Positions 9,860 to 17,545 of a DNA stretch of 64,000 nucleotides are shown piece after piece; the stretch's first letter is position 1, and every line of letters starts with the position of its first letter. A program made the translations under genes and the position numbers. The stretch is taken from contig NZ_JACHIH010000003.1 of NCBI RefSeq assembly GCF_014203125.1, forward strand, positions 124,001 to 188,000. The letters run 5' to 3'. This stretch comes from Rhodopseudomonas rhenobacensis. GTDB lineage: Bacteria; Pseudomonadota; Alphaproteobacteria; Rhizobiales; Xanthobacteraceae. Under the pieces are notes generated by a model. The model worked only from the letters and a program-made list of their open reading frames with translations, was not told the DNA's origin and did not search any database.

Positions 9860-12800
9860 CTACGCCACGGCGAGCGGACCTTGCGGAGCCGATGCGCAGA
9901 TGAAGAAGTGCGGGCAGCGAGGGCAGCTAAAGGTGTCGGGGTCGGGGGGAAACAGCCCGGCTGCGATGCCTGCGAGGATTTTCTCAACGGCGATGTCGTT
10001 GTTTCCCGCCTTCTTCGCTTGGGGCGCCGGCACGTCTTCGACGCCGCTATCGCTCGGATGCACGGCCTCCACCACAGCTCGGGGCCCGAAATTCTGCGCG
10101 GCCGCGCGTTGGTAGAGCGAGTATTCGAGCTTACTGAATTCGGTCTTGCCCCGCTTGCCGGTGCGCACCTTGCGCACGACGATGACGCCGTCGTGCCGCT
10201 CCGCGATCTCGTCCGGAGTGACGATCACCTTTCCATTGCGGTAGTTGATGGCGAGCGGAGACGCCTCACGAAATCGTCGGCCGGCTCCGGCCCTGATCAG
10301 GCCCTCAATGATGGTGTCCGCGAGCGTGCGATAGTCGGCGACATAGGGACTGTCGTGCGGGGCGCTGGTCTTCCAGATCGCATCGAACGCGTCCTGAGCC
10401 GCCTTCAAGTCGGGTGATGCGCTTACCCGCGCTTCCGCAAGCCAGTCGATGAATTCGTAAATGCAGGCGTGCGTGCGCTCGAATGGCGTCGTCCGCCGAG
10501 CCGTGCCGATGCCCAGGACATGGGTGTAAAAGAAGCGCAACGGGCAGCTTTCGTATGCCGAAACATGCCTGTGCGTCCGCTCCCATTCATCCGCGATGGT
10601 GATCTCGATGCGGCGCGGCGGACGTGGGGGCAAATGGATCGTGGCGGGAGACGCGATCGAACGCAGGCTGCCGGCGATCCGCGCCAGATAGTCCGAAGGG
10701 TTGCGCGCGGCGCCGTTCGCCTGCTGCCGATAGCCATAGAGGCGCAGATGAGTGCGGGCGCGCGACATCGCGACAAAGAACAAACATTCCTGCTCCTGCT
10801 TGTGGGCGCGCTCCGCCTCTTGCGGCACGGTGCCGATCGCGCCCTCGATCATGCCCTCCGGCACAGGACATGACAGGCCGCGATAGCTGGCGGGAATGCC
10901 GGTCTTCACGAAGCCTGGAATGTGAACCGCTTCGAACTCGAGGCCTTTGCTGCCATGCACGGTCATGAGGCGCACGGCGTTCATCTGCAAAGCTGCGTCC
11001 GGCACCTGACGCAGATCCCGCTCTTCCGCGAGCAGGACGAGATTGCGAACGCGATCGAGGAGCGTCTGCACCGGCGAGCCCGTCGCCACGGGGCTTTGGT
11101 CGCGCAAGAAATTGAGGAATTGCCAGACCGCGATCGCCCGCATGCGGTCGCCGATGCCCGTGCCGGAAGCCATCCTGCGGACGAGATCGGTGCGGTCGAG
11201 GAGGAAGGTCGTCGCCATGTCCCAAGGCGACGCCGAAGCCTTCATGCCCTTGAGGTCGCCGGCGAGTTTCGTGACGCCTTGAACCCCGGCTGGCGAAAGG
11301 CCTTCGATGCATGGGAGTTCATCCAGATGGAGGATGGCCGGCTTCTTGTTGGCTCGCAGGTGATCGAGCAGCCGCTTTACATCCTGCGCCGGGATAGCAT
11401 ATCGCTCGATACTGGCGATGCGGACCAGGCCTGCCCCGAACCGGTCGGCCGCGAGGCTCAGGACGCTGAGCAGATCGCGCACCTCCTCGCGCTCGAACAG
11501 GCTGCCGAGATGAAGGACGGGAATGCCGCGATCTTCGAGCGCCTGGGCGATCTCGTTCAGCCTGTCGTTCGTGCGGCAGAGGACGGCTTGATCGCGAAGG
11601 ACGATGCCGCTCGCCTCCAATTCTCGAACGCTCGCGGCGATGCCGGCGGCCTCATCGGCAGGATCGTTGAGCGTGCGCAGTTCGGGTTCCGCCTCACCGA
11701 TGCCGCGCTCGGCCTTCAAGGGCAGGTTCGCAAGCTCCGGCGGCAACGGCATGCCTGCAGAGAAGCCGCCGAATGCATCCAGCACTTTCTGGGTCGATCG
11801 GTAGCTCAAGCCCAGCTGACCAAGTCTTGCGCCGGGGAAGTCCGTGCCGAAGGAAGCCATGTTGGCGGAGGACGCGCCCCGGAAGCGATAGATGGACTGG
11901 CGAGCGTCACCGACCGCCCAGAGATTCTCGCCCGCACCGGCCACGGCTTTCACCAGGCGGACGCTGGCGCGGTTGACGTCCTGATATTCATCGACGAGCA
12001 AATGTCGGTGGCGTAGACGCACCGCGTTGCGCACAGCTTCGTCCTGCTCGATGAGCAAGGCCGGCAACATGATGAGATCGCCGAAATCCACTGCGCCGCG
12101 GCTGCGTTTCGCGTCTTCGTAAAGTTCGTAGACGGACGCGATCTCAACGCATTTCGCGGCGAGATCCGTAGCCTTTTCGTCCATCGGGTCAGCATTCTTC
12201 GCCATGGCTTCCGCCAGACGCCGGTATTCGGCGGGCGTTACGACTTCGTCCTTAGCGCGGGAGATCACTTGCAAAATCTCGCGCAATACGACGACCGGGT
12301 CCCAGAGATTGCGATAGTGCCGGAGCGGCAGGGTAGGAAGGATTTGCTCCAATACCGAGATCGCATCGCTGCGGTCGAACAGCGTCGGGTCCGACGGCAG
12401 CGCGAGCTTCTCATGAAATCGCCTCGCGAGATCGAGACCGAAACCGTGGAAAGTCCCGACCCACATTTGGGCCGCGTCCTCTCCAACAGCCTTGGACAGG
12501 CGCTCGGACAATTCGCCAGCCGTCCTGTTCGAAAAGGTCAGCACAAGCATGGATGGCGGATCTACGCGGTCCGCAATGAGGGTCTCGACCCGCCGAACAA
12601 GCGTGCGGGTCTTGCCGGTCCCGGGACCCGCGCGCAGCAGATATGGCGTATCGCGATGACGGGCGGCGTCCTCTTGCGCTGGGTCCTCCGTGAAAACCGG
12701 CTTCGGCTTGCTGGCGGTCGGCTCGATCTTCGGCAGGAGCAGTGCGTCCAGGATTTGCTGCCGCACGAGCGGAACCGGCAGGCCGGTCGCCGCTGCGATA

Positions 12801-13276
12801 TCGGCCGCCGACATGGCCTGCTCGACATGCATGTGTCGCGCGAGGTCGCGCGGAAACAAAAACTCGCGTGCGAAAACGTTAGCTTCCAGTTCACGCCGCT
12901 CGCGCGCGCCGTAATCTTCCACTTTTTGGAGCCCGACAGGAGCGGACTCGGTCGAACGCGATGGGTCGATATCGCTGGCGCTGCAACAGCTAGATATCGT
13001 ATGGACGGCGACGTGGCCGATCTCATGGCCGACAAGAAGCGCGCGATCCGCGTCCGAGCCCTTGTTTTCCGCACAGATCGTACGGCTCTGCTGGTCGAAA
13101 ACCGCACGGCCACCGTTGAGCGCCGTATTGCCTGGCTCTAGGAACGCCAACTCTATGCCGTAATGCCTGATCGCGGCATCGACGAGCGTCAGCGGCTTCA
13201 GCGCATCGGCGCCGCGGGCCACGAATTGGTCGTGCAGCCGTGCGGCAACGACCCGTATGGTTTCGAAGGCATCCAC
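9860..13276 (-). CDS. ImmA/IrrE-type metallopeptidase fused to UvrD-like helicase and Cas4/AddB-like nuclease
   Basis: A 1138-residue fusion. Residues 1-190: ImmA/IrrE-like domain with HEIGH at 84-88 and a third ligand Glu probably in ELEANVFAREF (about 131). Residues 200-830: superfamily 1 helicase with Walker A AGPGTGKT (216-223), LLVDEYQDVN, GDARQSIYRFRGAS, SYRST, MTVHGSKGLEF and VAMSRARTHL. C-terminus: ESCPLRFFY plus SCPRCPHFFIC, four cysteines placed like the Fe-S cluster of Cas4/AddB nucleases. The acidic D-x-K nuclease core is not clear: the equivalent stretch reads RKVRTGK, so nuclease activity is uncertain. It is the third gene after a sigma-like gene, 7 bases after the previous stop. 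A peptidase-helicase fusion suggests a proteolytic switch coupled to DNA processing, probably in defence (inference). Confidence 0.9.
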   Translation of the reverse strand: MDAFETIRVVAARLHDQFVARGADALKPLTLVDAAIRHYGIELAFLEPGNTALNGGRAVFDQQSRTICAENKGSDADRALLVGHEIGHVAVHTISSCCSASDIDPSRSTESAPVGLQKVEDYGARERRELEANVFAREFLFPRDLARHMHVEQAMSAADIAAATGLPVPLVRQQILDALLLPKIEPTASKPKPVFTEDPAQEDAARHRDTPYLLRAGPGTGKTRTLVRRVETLIADRVDPPSMLVLTFSNRTAGELSERLSKAVGEDAAQMWVGTFHGFGLDLARRFHEKLALPSDPTLFDRSDAISVLEQILPTLPLRHYRNLWDPVVVLREILQVISRAKDEVVTPAEYRRLAEAMAKNADPMDEKATDLAAKCVEIASVYELYEDAKRSRGAVDFGDLIMLPALLIEQDEAVRNAVRLRHRHLLVDEYQDVNRASVRLVKAVAGAGENLWAVGDARQSIYRFRGASSANMASFGTDFPGARLGQLGLSYRSTQKVLDAFGGFSAGMPLPPELANLPLKAERGIGEAEPELRTLNDPADEAAGIAASVRELEASGIVLRDQAVLCRTNDRLNEIAQALEDRGIPVLHLGSLFEREEVRDLLSVLSLAADRFGAGLVRIASIERYAIPAQDVKRLLDHLRANKKPAILHLDELPCIEGLSPAGVQGVTKLAGDLKGMKASASPWDMATTFLLDRTDLVRRMASGTGIGDRMRAIAVWQFLNFLRDQSPVATGSPVQTLLDRVRNLVLLAEERDLRQVPDAALQMNAVRLMTVHGSKGLEFEAVHIPGFVKTGIPASYRGLSCPVPEGMIEGAIGTVPQEAERAHKQEQECLFFVAMSRARTHLRLYGYRQQANGAARNPSDYLARIAGSLRSIASPATIHLPPRPPRRIEITIADEWERTHRHVSAYESCPLRFFYTHVLGIGTARRTTPFERTHACIYEFIDWLAEARVSASPDLKAAQDAFDAIWKTSAPHDSPYVADYRTLADTIIEGLIRAGAGRRFREASPLAINYRNGKVIVTPDEIAERHDGVIVVRKVRTGKRGKTEFSKLEYSLYQRAAAQNFGPRAVVEAVHPSDSGVEDVPAPQAKKAGNNDIAVEKILAGIAAGLFPPDPDTFSCPRCPHFFICASAPQGPLAVA

Positions 13277-13283
13277 GTGCGTC

Positions 13284-13913
13284 TCACATGTCCAAAAGAT
13301 GCCGTTGCTGTTCGGGCGTTAGGCCCGAGCTTCGGACTGCTTCCTCGAACGTCTCGCGTTTTTGAGCGACAGGCTTGCTGTCGGATTTATGGAGTTGCTG
13401 GGCGTTGACCGTCGGCCCGGAGCGCACATGCGCCATCAGCGCTTCGACAGGGATATCGAGGCCGGCGGCCGCGATCCTACAAAAGCCGGGACGCGCATAT
13501 AAGCTTTCGGGATCAATCCTGCCGTCTCGAAGTTTCATGACGAATATCGAGTTGGCGCCAAGCGTCGTCGCATACGCTCGAAACCCTTCCGTGCTGAGAG
13601 TCCTGAAGGGGTTGGCAAATGCGATTGGCGCTTCAGACAATCCTTTCTTCTCCAGTTCGAACGAGACGTTCTGGAAGTGACTGATCGCGCGTGAGACCGC
13701 CGGGCTGACCACCTCGTCGACGGCCTCGTCGCCTTCCTCGTCGCCAAGGGTTTCCGAGTTCAGCGCGAGTTGCACGGCAAATTCGGTCAGAGCTGCGGCG
13801 TGCTGCGGATGTCTGCGAACGAACGCGTCGAGCGTCTTTGGATCGGGTGTCGGCATGGCGAGTGCGAGCGCATAGAGCACATCACTCTCGTCCTTCGTAC
13901 CGGTGGTCATCAT
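13284..13913 (-). CDS. Unrecognised protein between a sigma-like factor and the peptidase-helicase fusion
   Basis: 209 residues, not recognised. The N-terminal half is acidic and helical (RRHPQHAAALTEFAVQ, EEGDEAVDEV). The middle contains a mixed region with FRAYATTLGANSIFVMKLRDGRIDP. The tail is ETFEEAVRSSGLTPEQQRHLLDM. No signal peptide or membrane segment is seen. The start at 13913 (a second ATG follows at once) lies just after the stop of the sigma-like gene, and its stop lies 7 bases before the fusion gene, so the three are one transcription unit. By position it could be an anti-sigma factor or the cleavage substrate of the ImmA-like domain (inference; ImmA/IrrE peptidases usually cut a regulator encoded next door). 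Confidence 0.75.
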   Translation of the reverse strand: MMTTGTKDESDVLYALALAMPTPDPKTLDAFVRRHPQHAAALTEFAVQLALNSETLGDEEGDEAVDEVVSPAVSRAISHFQNVSFELEKKGLSEAPIAFANPFRTLSTEGFRAYATTLGANSIFVMKLRDGRIDPESLYARPGFCRIAAAGLDIPVEALMAHVRSGPTVNAQQLHKSDSKPVAQKRETFEEAVRSSGLTPEQQRHLLDM

Positions 13914-13915
13914 GG

Positions 13916-14701
13916 TCAGCTCTCCTGCTGGAATGTTTTGAGTTTGGCCGCCACCTTGGCGAGCCGCTTGTTGATGGCCCGGCGGCCCACGCCAAGAATC
14001 CTAGCAGCGGTTACTTCGTCCGGGTCATCCGATTCGATCGTGTAGCCTTCGATCAGCACCAGTCTGACGGTCTCCCGGTCCTCCGGGGATAAGGTCGCGA
14101 GGAATTTGCCGACCTGCGTCAGGTAGACGTAATTGTCCTGCTGCGCCGGGCTGCGTGCAGCCTCCGACAGTTTTGCGAGCGTGTTCTCGTGGTCGAGCGG
14201 TCGGCCATCCTCATCCTTTTCCTGACCAATATCGACGAAGATCTTCTTCCGCGCATTGTCCTTGCGGACCTGCTTCCACCAAAGAAACTGGAACGCCTGA
14301 TTGAAATTAACCTCATAATAGTCGAGGGCGGTGCTGTCCCCGTTAGTGCCGACGCGCGCGAACAGCACGTTGAATTTGAACATCACCTCGTCGCGAAGGC
14401 TGCCGGCGTCTGTCCGGCTGCCATCAGGGATTGCCCGCTTAAGCCGCGCCTCACAGCGCGACATGAAGTGGACGTAAAGCTTGCTTTCCGTCGACTTGTC
14501 CTTTTTTAGCCTGGCCTCTCGCATCAGATGGAGCAGGCATTCCATCGGCATGTAGTCAGTGTCGCGGACGTTGCGGATCGCCGCCCGTCGCAAGACCCTC
14601 TCGGGACTTTGGGCCAAGGCCTCGTCGATGCAGACCTCGATCTCGGGCCGGCGGGTGTAGAACCCGCCTTCGTCCATTTTTTTGTTCAGGGGTCTCGCCA
14701 T
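13916..14701 (-). CDS. RNA polymerase sigma-70-like protein
   Basis: 261 residues. The C-terminus is a sigma region 4-like helix-turn-helix: LSPEDRETVRLVLIEGYTIES followed by DEVTAARILGVGRRAINKRLAKVAAKL. The central part (DEVMFKFNVLFARV, NFNQAFQFLWWKQVRKD) is compatible with a divergent region 2. It opens a co-directional series leading to the peptidase-helicase fusion and then the BIL genes. Its downstream neighbour starts 3 bases after its stop. It may direct polymerase to the promoter of this operon or act as a plain DNA-binding regulator. The assignment to sigma region 4 is fairly safe, but the rest of the protein is divergent. Confidence 0.8.
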   Translation of the reverse strand: MARPLNKKMDEGGFYTRRPEIEVCIDEALAQSPERVLRRAAIRNVRDTDYMPMECLLHLMREARLKKDKSTESKLYVHFMSRCEARLKRAIPDGSRTDAGSLRDEVMFKFNVLFARVGTNGDSTALDYYEVNFNQAFQFLWWKQVRKDNARKKIFVDIGQEKDEDGRPLDHENTLAKLSEAARSPAQQDNYVYLTQVGKFLATLSPEDRETVRLVLIEGYTIESDDPDEVTAARILGVGRRAINKRLAKVAAKLKTFQQES

Positions 14702-14959
14702 TTACCGCCTCGCGCGCGCAACAGTGGTGTTCCGGCGTCCACGTCTGGCCCGCCTCAACACCCCCCTAATTCCGGGAGGAGCCCAGACCCGGAACCACGC
14801 CGACCGAAAAATTCTCAAGCCCATCTGCGACTGAATCGCTGGTGCGCGGCACCTACGACAAGCGGCACCCTCGTAGAGGTGATGCTCATGTCCGCCTTCC
14901 GGCTTCCCGACGCGGTTCGGCGGCGGCGCAAGCGCCGTCACAAGGTCGTCGAAGTCCAC
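14702..14959 (-). CDS. Possible small Cys/His-rich protein upstream of the sigma-like gene (doubtful)
   Basis: 85 residues, ending in TAA directly followed by the ATG of the sigma-like gene (TAAATG), which could mean coupling. It has a short Cys/His patch, HEHHLYEGAACRRCRAP, and a very Arg-rich tail. Against it: no recognised family, low-complexity composition, and the opposite strand here is also open by chance in GC-rich DNA. Treat as a possible gene only. Confidence 0.25.
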   Translation of the reverse strand: MDFDDLVTALAPPPNRVGKPEGGHEHHLYEGAACRRCRAPAIQSQMGLRIFRSAWFRVWAPPGIRGVLRRARRGRRNTTVARARR

Positions 14960-15004
14960 GTTGGCCTCCCCGTCGCGACGACGCGCGAGCCGTCGTCATC
15001 GCCA

Positions 15005-15049
15005 TTGACACTCCCTTATAACCGGCCATATTTGCCCGGTAAAGGAGGC
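15005..15049 (+). promoter_or_regulatory. Sigma-70-type promoter overlapped by a palindrome, for the 15056-18955 operon
   Basis: TTGACA (15005-15010), a 17-base spacer and ATATTT (15028-15033) form a near-consensus promoter. The segment 15021-15040 is an interrupted palindrome with arms ACCGG and CCGGT, 10 bases apart, covering the -10 element, so a repressor bound there would block transcription. A strong ribosome site AAAGGAGG (15041-15048) precedes the ATG at 15056. No regulator gene lies immediately next to it. Confidence 0.7.
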
Positions 15050-15055
15050 CCAGTC

Positions 15056-15610
15056 ATGATTGCCTATAATCCAGATAAATTCGGGTCCCTCTATGAGACC
15101 GACCTGGGCCAACGCCTCTGGGGGTTTCTGACCGAAGAGGCTAATATCGCCCGACTGGAAACGGCCTCGCAGCTCGGCAAGCCGGCCGTTGAGGGGATTG
15201 AAGAGCACCTTCTGGAGGCGTTTCGCGAGGACGTGCTGGCCGATCGCGTCAAGCAGATGGTCGGCCATATGGTTCGCCAGATTCTAGAACAGCGCGATTG
15301 GGTTCTCGACCAGACCGATGTGAAGGTCCAGTCCGTGCCGTTCAGCAAGGCGGCCCGCTACCGGCGGGCCGACTGGATTACGTTTCACGCGTTTCGCAAT
15401 ACCAGCGACCCGCGCGACGTCGTCATCACGGATCGCCGCCAGAACGCGCCGCTGCCCACCGACGCGCGGTGGGCCTACTACGCGACCTTCGCGAGCCCGT
15501 TGAAGGCGTCAGTGGCGTTTGGCGTGCGCGACATTCGGCAGCTTCGTCAGCATGTGCATGCGCACGGCTATCAGCGCATGCGCATCGAGCGGATGTTGCG
15601 ACGTGCCTGA
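15056..15610 (+). CDS. Unrecognised protein, first gene of a four-gene HEPN/nuclease operon
   Basis: 184 residues, not recognised. The N-terminal half is helical and begins MIAYNPDKFGSLYETDLGQRLW; the C-terminal half is basic with RADWITFHAFRN and QRMRIERMLRRA. No membrane segment or signal peptide. The ATG at 15056 follows AAAGGAGG by 7 bases; the frame is open far upstream but only this start has a ribosome site and promoter. Its stop overlaps the next start (TGATG), and that junction style is repeated between genes two and three, so the proteins are probably made together in fixed ratio. Confidence 0.85.
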   Translation: MIAYNPDKFGSLYETDLGQRLWGFLTEEANIARLETASQLGKPAVEGIEEHLLEAFREDVLADRVKQMVGHMVRQILEQRDWVLDQTDVKVQSVPFSKAARYRRADWITFHAFRNTSDPRDVVITDRRQNAPLPTDARWAYYATFASPLKASVAFGVRDIRQLRQHVHAHGYQRMRIERMLRRA

Positions 15611-16215
15611 TGCCGATGCCCGATCACCAGCACATCGCGCTCAGCGACCGCGAAGAGCCCGTGCTGCTCGCCTGGCCGACGCAAGGCAATGCGGGCGGCT
15701 TCATTCAGTTCGAGAAGGCGGCGGACTGGCGCGCCTTCGTTGAGAGCCTCGGCATCGATCCGCGTATCCCCGAGATCGTGCGCGCCAAGTTTGCCCGTGC
15801 GCAGACGCTCTATCTGCTGGGCTGGGCGGATTTCAGCGTCATCAAGGCTGGCGAACTCGCCGCTCTGATCGCATTGGAGCTGGCGCTGATGGATCGCTAT
15901 GGCGGCCGCCTCTCGAAGAGCAAGCGAAACTTTGCGGCGCTCCTCAAATACCTGGTCGAGGTCGACGGTCTCACCGACGCGCAGATTCCCATGGTCGTGC
16001 GCTGTGGAGGAACGGCATTAGGTCAGTTGACCGGCGACACACGTCCGACCCTTGCTGAGCGTCGAAACGCTCTAGCCCACGGCGATCCGTTCGATGGACT
16101 GCCAACGGGCGGTCTCCTTGAACTGGCCCGCGACCTCATCAATTTCGCCTACCGCCACTACATCGCGGAGGCCGCGGGCCTCGGCCTCCATCCAACCACG
16201 ACAGGACGAGCCTAA
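15610..16215 (+). CDS. HEPN-like protein (Rx4H motif)
   Basis: 201 residues, mostly helical. The segment LAERRNALAHGDPF holds R152-x4-H157, the Rx4-6H signature of HEPN ribonuclease domains, placed before a long C-terminal helix (LLELARDLINFAYRHYI) as in those domains. HEPN proteins often act as RNases in abortive defence and toxin-antitoxin pairs. The ATG overlaps the previous stop by one base and its own stop overlaps the next start (TAATG). Enzyme activity is not shown by the sequence; some HEPN domains are only structural. Confidence 0.75.
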   Translation: MPMPDHQHIALSDREEPVLLAWPTQGNAGGFIQFEKAADWRAFVESLGIDPRIPEIVRAKFARAQTLYLLGWADFSVIKAGELAALIALELALMDRYGGRLSKSKRNFAALLKYLVEVDGLTDAQIPMVVRCGGTALGQLTGDTRPTLAERRNALAHGDPFDGLPTGGLLELARDLINFAYRHYIAEAAGLGLHPTTTGRA

Positions 16216-17531
16216 TGACGGCGAGTGCGTCGCTCATCGCCGCCGTTGACGCGGTCTGGCGACTTCCCCGGCCGGGCCCGGACAACCTTCTGGCCTCACC
16301 GCCCTTCGTCGCGCTGAGCGAGCTGTGCCTCGCGGAGTACGGCGGTGGCAAACCGGTATTCGCTTTGAGCACTGCCCTCCGGTCACTGGGGCTGCCGTGT
16401 CATCTCCCTGCCAACAAGGCCTCATTGAGTCTCGATCCCGAAAGCGCCGCGAACGCGCTAGACGACGCATATCGGCGCAGGACGACGCTGCGCCGCCATC
16501 TATGCCCGCTCGACCTGGCGGACGAGATGCCTATGTTGAGCTTCGGCAATGCCCGCGTCGCGGACTTCATCGCGGATGATCTGGCGCGGCTGTTCAACGC
16601 CCCGCGGCTCGCCCGCAATTTTCATAATGAGTCGCTCGATCCTAAGCGCTTGGCGCAGTTCCGATGGCTGGTTGTGGAGGAAGAAATCGCGCTCGACCCG
16701 CGCCCAGAAGCACGCGCCGCTCCGTTCATGTACATGACGCTCGATCGAGATTTCGGCGAGATCGATCCCCATCTCGGTCGCTTTCCGCCGGCGGTCGAAC
16801 GAGTGCTGTTCTTTCTCCTGCTGGCGCCGTGGGAACGGTGGTCCACGATGCAGGAGGTCGATTGGCGAGGCTTTCGCTTGCCTTGGATTTACACGGTCGA
16901 CGACGACCTCTTCATTCGCCCGTCTCCACCCCCGAGCGCGGATAGCCTCACCCTTGAGCCATGGATCGTCCAGGATCAGTGGGGAGACGACATCGAACTC
17001 GAACGTCCGACCGTCTTACGACTTGATGACGACGCGGCGTCGGGTCTGGCGCTCTTCACCGATGATGCTTGGAAAGAGCTCGAGGGGGCACGGGCAACGG
17101 ACCTGTTCGAGACGCCTATCGCGCATTTTCTCGTCCGGGCCTTCCTCGCCGATGGCATGGACGAGGTCATGGCGCACATGACGGCCATCGAAGCTGCCGT
17201 CAGCCTCGAGATGGACCACAAGAAATGGCTCCGGCCGAAGCCTGACCCGCACAAGGCGGTTTCGTCAGCCACGGATCGCGTTGCGGCACGCGTCGCGGCT
17301 GTCTTGAACGACGCCACAAGCGTGCAGGACTACAAGGATCTCTTCGACCTGCGCAGCACCTTCGTTCACGGCCGCGCTGGGCTCCAGAAGGTGTCGACCA
17401 AGCGGCGCGTCATGGCGCGCAGCCTGGCGCGCGGAGTAGCCCGCGGCCTGGTCGACCTGGCGCTCAAGGGGCCGCGGCCGCGTGCAGACGTGCTGAGCGA
17501 CCTTCTTACGCGTGGCGCACCCTACTTGTAG
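16215..17531 (+). CDS. Larger protein with a C-terminal HEPN-like domain
   Basis: 438 residues. The first 300 are not recognised. The C-terminus reads LFDLRSTFVHGRAG, giving R380-x4-H385, followed by a helix rich in Arg and Ala (ARSLARGVARGLVDLAL). This resembles the Apea-type HEPN domain at the end of some defence proteins. The segment before it (AAVEAAVSLE-like helices around MTAIEAAVSLEMDHKKWL) fits a HEPN first helix. The ATG at 16215 shares a base with the previous stop. It is the third gene of the operon, and the next gene starts 15 bases after its stop. Two different HEPN proteins in one operon suggest a heteromeric complex (inference). Confidence 0.75.
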   Translation: MTASASLIAAVDAVWRLPRPGPDNLLASPPFVALSELCLAEYGGGKPVFALSTALRSLGLPCHLPANKASLSLDPESAANALDDAYRRRTTLRRHLCPLDLADEMPMLSFGNARVADFIADDLARLFNAPRLARNFHNESLDPKRLAQFRWLVVEEEIALDPRPEARAAPFMYMTLDRDFGEIDPHLGRFPPAVERVLFFLLLAPWERWSTMQEVDWRGFRLPWIYTVDDDLFIRPSPPPSADSLTLEPWIVQDQWGDDIELERPTVLRLDDDAASGLALFTDDAWKELEGARATDLFETPIAHFLVRAFLADGMDEVMAHMTAIEAAVSLEMDHKKWLRPKPDPHKAVSSATDRVAARVAAVLNDATSVQDYKDLFDLRSTFVHGRAGLQKVSTKRRVMARSLARGVARGLVDLALKGPRPRADVLSDLLTRGAPYL

Positions 17532-17545
17532 GCCCTCAGGGCGGA

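Noticed and set aside
14528-15055. Upstream extension of the first HEPN-operon gene
   Set aside because: It crosses the promoter and lies over the sigma-like gene; the ATG at 15056 has the ribosome site.
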